From Paenibacillus sp. FSL R5-0345 (lineage in GTDB: Bacteria; Bacillota; Bacilli; Paenibacillales; Paenibacillaceae): a stretch of 64,000 bases of DNA. The position numbers and the translations under genes are program-made. This document shows, piece after piece, positions 42,501-53,000 of this stretch (within the stretch, counting starts at the first letter, position 1; each line of letters starts with the position of its first letter). A model generated the notes under the pieces. The model had not been told where the DNA came from. It saw only the letters and a list, made by a program, of their open reading frames with translations, and did not search any database. The DNA is taken from NCBI RefSeq assembly GCF_000758585.1, contig NZ_CP009281.1, forward strand, positions 5,580,001 through 5,644,000. The letters run 5' to 3'.

Positions 42501-44733
42501 GATGGCTGCCGTCTACACTGCTCGGTGAAAGATGCTGGGAATCCACAGCCTCTTTGGCCAGCTTAGAGCCGCTTATACTGCCCTCTTGTATTTGAACCGT
42601 AGAGATGGAATTAGGAATAATATGGCCATTTCCAATGGACAACGGCCGGATATGCGCTCCGCCGATGCTTCCCGGATTCAAATGTCTGCTCTGAACCGCA
42701 CTGTCACTAATGGATTTTGATTGAACTACATTCACAGATAAATGCTCTGCCTGAACTGCCGACGCTGCTAATTTACTAGAATCTACACTTCCGTCGGCAA
42801 GCTTAGCCGAAGTGACCGATAAATCACTAATCTTATCTGTCGATACACTTTCCGGGGACAGCTTTAACGACGTCACTACATGATCTGCCAGATGATGCGG
42901 CTGCACTGCTCCAGCAGCCAAATGAATCTCCCTCACCGCAGCAGAAGCCAGCTTATCGCCTGAAACCGAACCGGACTGAATCGCAGCTGCAGTCACACTA
43001 TTTTCTCCGAGATGTCTCCGTTCCACAGCTCCAGTGGCAAGATGATCTTTATCTACCACAGCATCCTGCAACGCACGGCCGCTCACGCTGGCATCGGCTA
43101 GATGTTTCTCCTCCACTGCACAAAAAGCAATATGCTCCCCACTCACCACTTCACGGGCAATCGTGCTTCCAATGACCGATCCTGCTGCTAGTTTCGCCGA
43201 GCTCACCACTCCGTCGGCTAACTTGGCGGAAGTTACGCTCTGTGGACGAAGTTGCTCCGCACCTACAGACTCTGAGGCCAGCTTTTCTCCAGTGACAGCG
43301 CCAGAGGACAGATGATGAGTATAAATAGCTTCATCCATAAGCTGCTCCGAGCCTACCGACTCCGGAGCTAAATGAGAGTGGTTCACAGCCTCACGTTCCA
43401 GATGATTGGAGGAAACAGCCTGCATAGCGATTTGCGGTCCGCGTATGGCGGATTTAGCAATATGTCTTGTGGTTACAGCTTCATCTGCTAGCTTATGTGC
43501 GAGTATGCTTTGATCAGCGATTTTCGATGAGGTGACCGCTTGCTCAACCAGCTGTGCAGTGCCTACCGCACCTTCCGTTAGCTTTAAAAAGGAGATACTT
43601 CGGTCAGCCAGATGTCGACTCGTTATTTCCCCGTCGCTGATATGGGAACCGTGCACGCTTTCTGCACTTAAGTGGATACTTCTCACCACTTCTGCACCTA
43701 GCTGCTTGGAACCGATAGCGCCATCAGCTACATGTGCGCCTTCGATTACACCCGACTGAAGCTGCTCCTTGCCGATCAGCTTGCTGGCAAGCTGCCCTGG
43801 GCCGATCGCTCCCGGAGCCAGATGTCTGGCGGTTATCAAAGCATCGCTTAGATGGCGACCTTCAATCACAGCATCAGCCAGCTTGGAGCCGCTGATTTCA
43901 CCATCGGCTATTTTATCGCCTGATACCGCTGCATCAGCTAGCTTGGAACGGTCAACACTCCCATTTGCGATGTGGCGGCCCGAGATGCTGCTGCTTCCTA
44001 TTTTGTCACCAGTTACCGCCCCATCCTCCAGTAGCTCTGCCGTAATAATCAGATCACTCAAATGACGGCTCTCAATGGATTTATCTGCAATTTGACCGCC
44101 GCCAATAATCCGATCCGCCAGCTTCTCCGGACTAATACTGCCGTTCTTCAGCTTCTCTCCACTGATGGAATGATCCAGCAGTTTACCGCCACTTACGCTT
44201 CCTTCGGCTAAATGCTCACCTACAATGGATTCAGGCGCAATTTTCGAAGAAGTAACTGCCTTGTCCGCGATATTGATACTCTGTACAGCGTAATCTTGCA
44301 GCCAAGGTGTACCAATAATGCCGAACTTCAGCTTTGAGCCGTCAATGGTGCGTGGAGCGATTTTAGCCCCGGTCACTGCTGCATCCGATAGATCATCTGT
44401 ATAAACAGGCTGGAACCGCTCTTTTTCAGGAGCGAACCATATCGTCTCAGGAAGATTATCCGCCTGTTTCTGAAGCTGTGTTTCCACTATAGGCTCTGGC
44501 TCTGGTTGCAGAACGGGTACGAAAATCGCTTCCTCTTGAACGACTTCAGCTATTGCTCCTCCACTTACCTGAACATCCGCGAGCTCTGCTTTACTGACTC
44601 CGTCACTGCCGCTCCCCGAATCCTTTGAACTGCTTTTGCTTTCCAGCATAGTCAGTTCCTTTATATTGGGATTATCTACATAGTAGAGTCGTTTTTGTGG
44701 ACTGCGCGGCTGCTTTTTTTTGGAACCCCTCAC
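39508..44733 (-). CDS. Giant repeat surface protein with WIAIGA tail
   Basis: The 1,741-residue protein starts at GTG 44733 behind AGGAGGAG (about 9 nt). Residues 1 to about 25 are basic and 25-115 acidic and unstructured. About residues 115 to 1640 are a run of ten-residue repeats of the type x-S-I/V-x-x-x-K/H-L/I-A-x (for example GSITGEKLAE, ESVDSIHLVP). The last two thirds are organised as 14 superunits of 60 residues. The final 100 residues form a globular domain with VEVTVSFDENFGHTGYVLVAMT and ISWIAIGAPLAKP, resembling the WIAG-tail or H-type lectin module. There is no signal peptide, LPXTG or SLH motif. It may form a beta-helical fibre on the spore. Neighbouring glycosyltransferases are its likely modifiers. 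Confidence 0.8.
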   Translation of the reverse strand: MRGSKKKQPRSPQKRLYYVDNPNIKELTMLESKSSSKDSGSGSDGVSKAELADVQVSGGAIAEVVQEEAIFVPVLQPEPEPIVETQLQKQADNLPETIWFAPEKERFQPVYTDDLSDAAVTGAKIAPRTIDGSKLKFGIIGTPWLQDYAVQSINIADKAVTSSKIAPESIVGEHLAEGSVSGGKLLDHSISGEKLKNGSISPEKLADRIIGGGQIADKSIESRHLSDLIITAELLEDGAVTGDKIGSSSISGRHIANGSVDRSKLADAAVSGDKIADGEISGSKLADAVIEGRHLSDALITARHLAPGAIGPGQLASKLIGKEQLQSGVIEGAHVADGAIGSKQLGAEVVRSIHLSAESVHGSHISDGEITSRHLADRSISFLKLTEGAVGTAQLVEQAVTSSKIADQSILAHKLADEAVTTRHIAKSAIRGPQIAMQAVSSNHLEREAVNHSHLAPESVGSEQLMDEAIYTHHLSSGAVTGEKLASESVGAEQLRPQSVTSAKLADGVVSSAKLAAGSVIGSTIAREVVSGEHIAFCAVEEKHLADASVSGRALQDAVVDKDHLATGAVERRHLGENSVTAAAIQSGSVSGDKLASAAVREIHLAAGAVQPHHLADHVVTSLKLSPESVSTDKISDLSVTSAKLADGSVDSSKLAASAVQAEHLSVNVVQSKSISDSAVQSRHLNPGSIGGAHIRPLSIGNGHIIPNSISTVQIQEGSISGSKLAKEAVDSQHLSPSSVDGSHLCADTIEGRHIGYGEIKLAHLAEDARSSDLLPEGSITGEKLAEESVDSIHLVPESVNGNHLSLGAVEGRHIRHGEITLAHLAEETFSSELLPNGSITGEKLAKGSVGSVHLVDGSVNGSHLSPDTIEGRHIGYGEITLAHLANDARSADLLPDGSITREKLAEESVNSIHLIPGSVNASHLSPDTIEGRHIGYGEITLAHLANDARSADLLPDGSITREKLAEESVNSIHLIPGSVNGSHLSPDTIEGRHIGYGEITLAHLANDARSSDLLPDGSITREKLAEESVNSSHLIPGSINGDHLGPDTIEGRHIGYGEITLSHLAKEVRSSELLPEGCITGDKLAKESVDSTHLAPESVGSSHLSSGAVEGRHIGNSEITLAHLAAETRSADLLLDGSITGEKLAEESVSSIHLALGSVGSSHLSPGAVEGRHIGYGEITLAHLAAETRSADLLLDGSITGEKLAEESVSSIHLALGSVGSSHLSPGAVEGRHIGYGEITLAHLSEEACSADLLPDGSLTGEKLANQSVDSIHLVPGSVDGSHLSSGTVEGRHILHGEITLAHLSEEARSADLLPDGSLTGEKLAEASVDSIHLAPESVNGSHLSPSTIKGRHIRHGEISLAHLSEEVRSSDLLPDGSITGKKLEGGSINAFHLSPGSVYGGHLASDTIDSRHLRSGSIALNHLAEEVFSADLLPDGSITGEKLEGGSIHSFHLAPGSVYGGHLAADAVDSRHIRSDSITLGHLSEEVRSADLLPEGSITEEKLAEGSVNSLHLQPWSVYGEHLADQIVADRHLQPGIIKLEHLADETRSAALLQDASIDGLKLKAGSIESTHLADGAVGTTELQDEAVVASKISSFAIQARHLEEESVQDYHIAPGAVNGAHLAVNSVNAEHLSFSPIQTAGKREALQQFGMTAFMFNGDAESVEVTVSFDENFGHTGYVLVAMTNQPYFYASLKSRANGDAVIQVVRLRETPHFYGVISWIAIGAPLAKPAVDDRVFD
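40040..42590. repeat. 180-bp in-frame tandem repeats (about 14 units)
   Basis: The giant gene contains about 14 copies of a 180-bp unit encoding 60 residues. Two neighbouring copies (41001-41190 and 41181-41370) are identical over about 190 bp. Lines at 41821 and 42001 are also identical over 60 bp, showing recent duplication or gene conversion. Confidence 0.9.
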
Positions 44734-44974
44734 AAGCAGTCTCCTCCTTCCATCTAATGTTTCTCCTAGGCATCATATGCAGCGGTATGGGCTGATGACA
44801 CCCTTTTGCAATAAGCCCTTTATTAGATTCTGATGAAATTTATACTTTCTTATATTTATAAAAAAAGGCTTCTGCCGCCGCGCATTCGTCCACCCTGACA
44901 CGCGGGTACAAACATACAATGACAAGAGTAGTAAAGGCGGGAATCACGTGACCGAAGAAACAGGAGGTACAGAC

Positions 44975-46069
44975 ATGGGGCATAAGCTCGTTGGAATACT
45001 ACTAAATGCCGATATGCACCGAGGCGTTCCCCGGCTAAAAACAGGACAGGAGTCTCTATCCAACTATGAAGAGGCGGCCGCTGCATACGGCTTAGTCCCT
45101 TGCTTCCTGAAGCTCGCGGACATCGATACAGACTCAGGCTTCAGTGCCGCCTATATAAAAGGTTCTCTTGGATATAAAAGCGTTGTAGTACCTACGCCCA
45201 CTGTCATCCATAACCGGGCGATATACAGCCAAAATAGTCCAGGGATGCAACGTCTGCTGCGGCACCATCCTTTGGTGTACAATACATGCAATCGATACGG
45301 CAAAGATGAGATCCATGAACTGCTTGAGCAGCATGAAGAGCTTCGTGAGGTATTGCCTGCAACAACAGGAGTATCTGGACTCAAACAAATGATGAATCAT
45401 TACCCAGATCTTATTCTTAAACCATGCCGTGGAAGCATTGGGCATGGTGTCATGCGGCTGGTTCGCAAAGGAACACAGCGCTGGAGCCTAAATTATCTCT
45501 CTCCCTCAATGCGGCGCTGGATAAGCACTCCCGTCTATCAGGGGGCACTGCCAAAAGCGCTCCGAACACGTCTTGCCTCCGTCCCTTACCTCGTGCAGGA
45601 GCGTATTCCCCTTGCGGAGATTGGAGGACGTCCATTTGATCTGCGGGTCACTGTTCAACGCGGCTGGGGAGGAGATTGGCAAGTCACGGGGCTCTTTGCC
45701 AAACTGGCACCCCCTGGGGGTTTTGTCTCCAATATAGCCCGTGGAGGCGAAGCGTTAAGCTCTTCCTTTGCACTTGAAAAAGCTTTCACTAGATCAACAG
45801 CAGCCCATATCCGTATGTCTGTCGAAGCACTTAGTCTTGTGATCGCACGTTGTCTCGAACAAGACCTTCCAGGTCTGGCTGATATCGGACTGGATATTGG
45901 CATTACTAAGGAAGGCCAACTCTTCTTCATAGAATGCAATGGCCGCGACCAACGCTATGGATTTCACAAAGCCGGCCTAACAGAGATTTGGAAGGAGAGT
46001 TACCGAAGACCTATGGGATACGCACGTTTTTTACTAGAAAAGAACAGTCTCATATATAACGGTTATTGA
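44975..46069 (+). CDS. YheC/YheD family ATP-grasp spore protein
   Basis: This 364-residue protein starts at ATG 44975, after CAGGAGG (7 nt), and not at GTG 44948. The ATP-grasp parts are visible: PDLILKPCRGSIGHGVMRLVRKG, VQERIPLAEIGGRPFDLRVTVQRG and FIECNGRD at the end. B. subtilis YheC and YheD are endospore coat-associated members of the family. ATP-grasp enzymes make amide bonds, so it might modify a coat protein; the substrate is unknown. It is divergent from the giant repeat gene with 240 bp between. Confidence 0.85.
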   Translation: MGHKLVGILLNADMHRGVPRLKTGQESLSNYEEAAAAYGLVPCFLKLADIDTDSGFSAAYIKGSLGYKSVVVPTPTVIHNRAIYSQNSPGMQRLLRHHPLVYNTCNRYGKDEIHELLEQHEELREVLPATTGVSGLKQMMNHYPDLILKPCRGSIGHGVMRLVRKGTQRWSLNYLSPSMRRWISTPVYQGALPKALRTRLASVPYLVQERIPLAEIGGRPFDLRVTVQRGWGGDWQVTGLFAKLAPPGGFVSNIARGGEALSSSFALEKAFTRSTAAHIRMSVEALSLVIARCLEQDLPGLADIGLDIGITKEGQLFFIECNGRDQRYGFHKAGLTEIWKESYRRPMGYARFLLEKNSLIYNGY

Positions 46070-46154
46070 TTTGTCTCCTATTCTATGTCAATATAATGCA
46101 GAGCAGAGACGGCCGCATACAGCCGTACTGCTGTATTATGGAAGGGAGATGGGC

Positions 46155-46943
46155 ATGGTAAAACAATTGCTGCGGCTGATGACCGAGCTATCCTCGCACC
46201 GATGGATTTCACGGATAATGGGGTCTTTTTCTCATAGTAGACTCAGCCGTTTTCTAATCCCGGTATTTATTAAGACTTATCAAATCCCCTCCGCGCAGGC
46301 GGAGAAGAATCCTGGAGAATATCTCACTCTTAATGAGTTTTTCAGCCGCCGGCTGAAGCCTGGCATGCGGCCTATTGCAACCGATGCTGACGCTTTAGTT
46401 AGTCCCGTAGATGCAATGATTACTGCTATGGGCGATATTAATTCTGGTACGATTATGAATGTAAAAGGGCAGGATTATAAGATCGAGGATCTACTAAATC
46501 ATTCTCCACATCTGGAGCTGTACAAAAAGGGCTTTTTCTTCGTCCTTTATCTGAGTCCTACAGATTATCACCGGATTCACTCTCCCCTTACTGGACATAA
46601 GGTGGAGAGCGATTATATTCGTGGACGAGCCTACCCTGTCAATGATTTCGGTATGCGACATATGAAGGGTGTATTGAATCGTAACGAACGTCTCATTACG
46701 TATATCGCTGGAAGCTATGGTGAAACCGCAGTAGTGAAGGTAGGCGCGATGAACGTCAGCAGCATCCGGTATACGGATGCTAATGCTACCGAGTGGCAAA
46801 TCGGCGATGATCTAGCCTATTTCGAGTTCGGCTCCACTGTAGTGCTGCTTATGGAAAGCGGTACTTTTACCCCAAGACCTAACCTTGAGGTCAACTCGAA
46901 GGTAAAAATGGGGGAGTTGCTGGGGACGCTGCATCAGCCTTAG
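46155..46943 (+). CDS. psd: Phosphatidylserine decarboxylase Psd
   Basis: Psd makes phosphatidylethanolamine from phosphatidylserine. The ATG at 46155 follows GGGAG, giving 262 residues, as usual in Firmicutes. Motifs: LTLNEFFSRRLKPGMRPI, VSPVDAMITAMGDI, LSPTDYHRIHSP (catalytic His), and the self-cleavage site FEFGSTVVL, where the GST Ser forms the pyruvoyl group. Its start follows the YheC-like gene by 85 bp, possibly as part of the same transcript, and is followed by a strong terminator. Confidence 0.93.
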   Translation: MVKQLLRLMTELSSHRWISRIMGSFSHSRLSRFLIPVFIKTYQIPSAQAEKNPGEYLTLNEFFSRRLKPGMRPIATDADALVSPVDAMITAMGDINSGTIMNVKGQDYKIEDLLNHSPHLELYKKGFFFVLYLSPTDYHRIHSPLTGHKVESDYIRGRAYPVNDFGMRHMKGVLNRNERLITYIAGSYGETAVVKVGAMNVSSIRYTDANATEWQIGDDLAYFEFGSTVVLLMESGTFTPRPNLEVNSKVKMGELLGTLHQP

Positions 46944-46960
46944 TAAAGTTACGATATAAC

Positions 46961-47013
46961 AAAATAAGGGTATCCCTGACCGATTAAAATCGGCGCCGGG
47001 ATACCCTTATTTT
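46961..47013. terminator. Bidirectional terminator
   Basis: A 16-bp stem (AAAATAAGGGTATCCC and complement) with an inner CCGAT/ATCGG helix separates psd from the convergent GH3 gene. Confidence 0.88.
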
Positions 47014-47015
47014 GT

Positions 47016-50000
47016 TTATTTCACTTTAGAGCTTGTTACACTAGCATAGTAATCGAGCACATTTTTGATGATCACAGCTGCTTCAGCTCTTGTGGCCGAA
47101 GCTGTCGGATGCATTTCTCCACCACTGCCTCCATTAACAATACCAAGATCTTTGAAGGCATAGACCGCTTCTTTAGCATAACCTGCGATAGAAGCATCAT
47201 CTGGGAAGTCATGGTTCATCGCTTGCGGTAATTCAACATTCAGTTTCTTCAATGCATTGAATAGAATTACACACAAGTCCTGACGGCTAATGCTGCTATT
47301 TGGAGCAAACATTCCGTTACCGATACCGTTGATCAGCTGATTAGAAGTGCCAATCTCAACATAGTTTTTATACCAAGCATCTTTCAGAACGTCAGTAAAC
47401 TGCTTTTGATTCTCACCCATGCTGAAGTTGAAACTTTTTACTACCATGGCAACAAACTCGGCACGGTTTACCTTCCCGCTTGGATCAAAGCTTCCGTCTG
47501 TGCGTCCGCCGATAATATTTCTCTCCATCAGCGCTGCAATTGCGGATTCTGCCCAAGTAGGAATTAGAGCAGCATCTTTGAATTTATTCTTGAGCTCTTG
47601 TCTGATTAGTTCCGGTGTCTTAGTTTTTTCATCTGTTTTTGGAGTCTGAGGCTGCTGTTCTCCAGGTTTTATGACTTCTCCAGGAATCGACGGTACTGTA
47701 GGTACCGCTGGGGTAGTCGGTGTTGGTGTGTTTGGTTGACCGCTATCTCCACCTGATCCGCCGCTGTAAGGTTTAACGATCACAGAAATCTGCACCTTCA
47801 GGCCAAGCGGATTACCTACACCCTCCGGCAAGATCAGATCCCCCTTGATAGTGTACGTTCCTTCCGCATTACCGTTATAGCCTTCCTTGTTCCACTGAAC
47901 AGAAATGACCCTATTCACCTCAGTATTTAGAGTTACAGATACTGATGCTGGCAGCTCCAGCGCGTCAAATCCGGTACCGTAAGCAACGCTCTTACTTACT
48001 AGTGCTTGCACTGCCGTAATCTCCGGAATCGTAACGATCTCTGGCAGTACATCAATCTTAATGGTTGCCTTAAGGTTCTTTGGATTGCTGATCCCTTCCA
48101 CAGGTACTAGCGCACCATTCAGGATATAAGTCCCCTGTTTATCGCCATTGTAACCTTCATCGTTCCATTCAATGGATATCTCCTTGGTCTCCCCGTTATT
48201 CAATGTAGCTTTAATTGAAGATGGCAGCTTCAATCCATAAAATGGAGTCCCGAATGGAACACTCTTACTTTCCAAATCCTGCACGGCGGTAATCTCAGCA
48301 ATACGAATCACCTCCGGCATTACCTGAATGGTGATGGAAGCTTTCAGATCATTCGGATTAATCATTCCTTCTTCCAGAACCATAGTACCGTTCAGTACGT
48401 ATGATCCTTCTGCATTACCGTTATAACCAGTAGGGCTCCATTGAACAACAAGTTCCTTCATCTCATACGTATCCAGTGTTACTGTAACTGAAGATGGCAA
48501 TTCCAGCTTATCAAAGGCGGTGCCAAACTCAACATTTTTACCCTCCAGCTTCTCAACTTTAGTAATCTGGATAGGTTTAATGCCTTCTGGCAGTACAACC
48601 ACTGTTATAGAAACAGTTTGATGGGTACTGTTCAACACACCCTCTGGTAGCTCAAAGCTGCCTGCAAGCGTATAACTCCCTGCTTTGCCGCCGTTATAAT
48701 CTTTACTGTCCCATTGTACAGGCAAGTGAATTACCTTTTTGTTGCCCAATGTTGCTTCCACTGTAGCAGGTAGAATTAATTCTCCTGCAGCAGTCCCGAA
48801 CGGTACACTCAGCAGTTGCGGCTGAACAATCGATACAATGTCTCTAGCATGGGTATCCTCTGTCCATTTGGCATAATACACCGTGCTTCTGTTCAATACT
48901 GTCTCTGCGGCTAATGCATCACCGGTCCCTTCTTTATTATCAAACCAGCCATCAAAAATGTAACCTTCACGTTCCGGTGCCATAGGTAAGCTACTTAATG
49001 CTTCACCTTTAAGTGCGGTTACCTTAGTAGGCGATGGTGCATCCAGATAATTCTGATCGAAGTTTACTTCAATCGGCTCAGCATAAATGAGTTCAACATA
49101 TTGCAAATTAGCATTTAATCCGTTAAAAATCATATACACATTTTGTTTTCCAGTCACTTTGCTTCTGTCTAGGAAGGTTTCCGCTGTCAAATAATGATCA
49201 ATATAAGAATTTCCGGGCGTTTGCTTGGTGCTTGCCATGCCATAATTTCCCCAAGCAGCGCCTGCTTTCTGAGCAAAACTAATGCTTGCAAATTCATTAC
49301 CAAGTTCAAAAGAACCTCCGCCGCTGTAAGCATCAGCGTATGCTCTTCCTGTTGTGGTAGCTCGTTTAACTGGTTTACCCGTATTGTCCGCCTCTGTATA
49401 GAACTTAAAGGATGGAGAGGTTCCGCCTTCACGGGCATACTGCACTCTGACTTCCACAAGATTGGTCAAGTCAACCTGACCGAAATAAACAAGGTCATTA
49501 GAATTGACATAGCTCATGGCCTCCGTGCCACTTTCAAATCTGAACTGGGTATTGGTTGCATAAATCCATGGTGCATTATAAGGATAAATTCTAATACCGT
49601 TCTCTACCTTCAACGTTTCTCTCGGAGCAATATTGATCGGCATGGACGATAGGCTCAAATCTGTTATAGCCGTTTTCAAAGAAGCTATGGCCTCTGCAAC
49701 AACCTCATCGTTGATCGGCTCGGCAAGAACAGCCTTGACCTCTTCCAGCACAGCGTTGAATTTGAGCTTTTTGTAAGCTGTGTATGCACTCATATCGATG
49801 TTTTGAGCAGCCTTGATATCCGCATCTAACGCAGATGTGTCTACATTGTCCTGCTTTAACTGGAAGGTTAGCCAGTTCAAGTCAATGCCAGCACTCTCAA
49901 ATACAATTCTAAGGGTATGCTCGCCCTCCGACAGATGAATATCAGGGATTCTGAAGGTTTTCCATACCCCTTTAGTCGTGGTAAGGTCAAAGGTTCCCAG

Positions 50001-53000
50001 TAGCTTATCGCCATCATAGACGCCAAAGGACATTTGGGCGACATCCGATTGACTGGAACGAATTCGTGATGTGACTTTGTACATGCCTTCTTTCTCCACA
50101 TTTACCTTATAGGAAATGGCTTCACCTTTGCTGGTGTTGGTGTAGCATAATCCGCCGTCTACATCATTGCTGCTTACCGGCGTGATTATTGGAGTAATGG
50201 AGGCAAATTCCGTTTCAGCTACCTTCAATTTAGTATTTTTCCCTATCTTCTTTACTGCCAAAGCTACATCACTATTGATTCTGACATAATCAAAATCAAC
50301 AATAAATGGATCTGTAAGAGTCTGACTTCCGTTGGATGCAAGTAACCCAAACTTCGGATTGGCATAATTCGCAGTTGTACTGCCTAGTGAAATATATTCC
50401 TTGCCGTCAGCGCTGACATAACCCGAGTAGCTGTTACCTATTTTTTTCAGCCGTAAATATAGCTCTTTCTTTTCTCCGAAAATACTAGTGAGCTGACTGG
50501 CAGACAGTTGTCCGATGGTAACAGGCTCCGTGCCTCCGGTTTCTTTGGTCATGCCAATGATCTTGCCGCTACTGTATTCATACTTCACCCAGATATAGTT
50601 ATTGTTATCCTGTGAAGCCGTGATGCCGACGCCGTTATAATTTTGATTTGGCGCTTTGCTCATATTAATTTTTACGGTTGCTTCCCAGTTGCCGAAGGCT
50701 TCCTGCTGGAAATAGTTCTTCAAATCTGCATGATCACTCCAGAAGTCCCCTCTTTCAGCGATGATTCTTAAATTGCCGGGAGCAGTGCTCAAAGACCAAT
50801 TTTTGCTGTTTTCTGCATTGGTAGCAGTCTCTTTATTAATCGTCCAGAAGTTGCTTAAACTCGTAGTGTCGAACTCATCGCTCTGTGGTGTCGTACCAAA
50901 CTGTATCACATAAGAATTCGCCTGATCGGAGCTGATACATTTGATCGTCACTCTTTTATTGATGAGATCTACGTTGGCTGTCGCTTTTACACCATCATTG
51001 GATTCAAACGTAACTTTAGGTAAAGCAGCCCCGTTACTGAGACCTACATCATAACTGAACCTGGTCTGCGCAAAACCCTCAAGCGGCTTACCATCAATCG
51101 AGATGTTCTTTAAATAAGCATAGGTCGGATTCTCAAAAATCGGTTCCAAGCCTTCCTCCGAAGTGAAGATAACCTTATAGATCCGTTTCTCTCCTCCGGC
51201 CGAAGCAGTAATTACAGCAGCCGGTCTATCTTTATCGGCTTGTCGTACACTTACGTCTACACCGGCTGTCGCCGTAGCTTTGACTTCAGGGTAGCTGCTT
51301 ATTTCAGTCGTTTCACCAAAGGCCTTATAGTCGAGTTTCAATGGATTAAATATCTTGATCTTTTTGCCGCCTGCCGTAATCTCGGAGAGCTGCGGATCAC
51401 CCGATTTGTCCGTATTCACCCGGAACCAATCTTTTCCCGGCGTGTAATTGACCACGTAGTCAATCTTTGCCGTTCTTGCAAAGGCTGGAGATTGCATCAA
51501 GAAGCTCGTGATATTTTTAGCAGAACGCTGCAATTCTCCTAAGGTCAGACTGCCGTTAGCAAGCGATGTCATCGTATTAAAGGTACTGTTATTCCGATTC
51601 TTATGCGTTTCTGCATAATCGTTCGGAATTACCATGTAAAGATCGTTTTGGGCACGAACCATAGCTTTGCCATTGGTTTCATCATAACGATTGGTAGTGG
51701 CATAGAAGCCCTGGTCCTCACTCATCTTCGCCCACCAGTCTGTCATGACAATCCCGTCAAAGCCCCATTCTCCGCGAAGGATGGTGGTATTCAGATCATA
51801 GTTACTGGAAGCCCAAGTACCGTTTACCGGACCATAGGACGTCATCACTGAACGCGCCTTTCCACTCTTCACAGCCATTTCATAACCTTTCAAATAAATC
51901 TCGCGCAGCGCTCTTTCAGAGACAAGTGCATTCACAAGATGTCTATCCGTTTCCTGATTGTTTGCAGCGAAATGCTTAATCGTTGGTGCCGTACCGTTCT
52001 TCTGAAGACCCCTTGTCTGTGCAGCAGCCATGATGCCTGTCAGTAACGGATCCTCCGAAAAATACTCGAAGTTTCTCCCGTTCAGGGGACTTCTGTGGAT
52101 ATTGATTCCCGGTCCTAGCAGCGTATCAATATTGTTAATCAACATTTCTTTGCCGAGAAGATCGAATAATCTTTCATTGAGCTCCGTGTTCCACGTACAA
52201 GCAAGCATCGTCCCGTTCGGGATACTGGTTGCCTTCTCTGCATTGGTCTCCATCCGGATGCCTGAAGGGCCGTCCGCCGCACTGTCGATAGGGAGTCCGA
52301 ATTTCAGCAGATTTTTAGTGACACCACCAAAGGCGGCAGCGGTACCAGCAGTAACTTTAGGGCTGGACATCCCTTCCCCTAAAATAATGGCCCCTAGATC
52401 GTTGTTAGACAATTGTGCGATGAACTGGTCCATAGTCACTTTTTGATTGTATACATCCAATAGGGTATAACCCTTGTCCCCAGTTTGTGGAATGGACGCA
52501 GGGAGATTCTGTTTGATTCTCTCATCCAAGTTGGTAGTTCTTATCGGTACCTTTTCAGTAACAGTGGTAAAAGTACCATTTCCATTCGGCTGACCTGGTT
52601 TGATGCGATCAAATTCCTTAGTAGGCGCGAGCGCTTCCTGCAAGGTTTCTACAACCTTCAAAGTATTTAGACTGTATACTCCTTGCTTTACGCTGTCACT
52701 TACACTGTTGCCTACATAAATATTATAGTCACCAGCTTCTAGGACATAAGATGAATCATGACCTGTAATCCCGCTGTCATCATATGAAGCCATATCTTTG
52801 GTGTCATATGTGATGGTGATTGACTGTGCTTCCCCAGGCTGTAGCAGCCGGGTCTTAGCAAAAGCAGCAAGCTCCTTGGCCGGTTTACCAAGTTTACCTT
52901 GTGGTGCACCGTAATAAATCTGTACAACTTCTTTGCCTTCCACCTTACCTGTATTCTGAACAGTTACAGTCACCGCAACCTCATTCTCACCAGCAGTGAC

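Noticed and set aside
44773-44800. SigE-like promoter (CATATGAT with GTCATCA) upstream of the giant gene, minus strand
   Set aside because: Matches are partial and the spacing is a rough guess; too weak to annotate.
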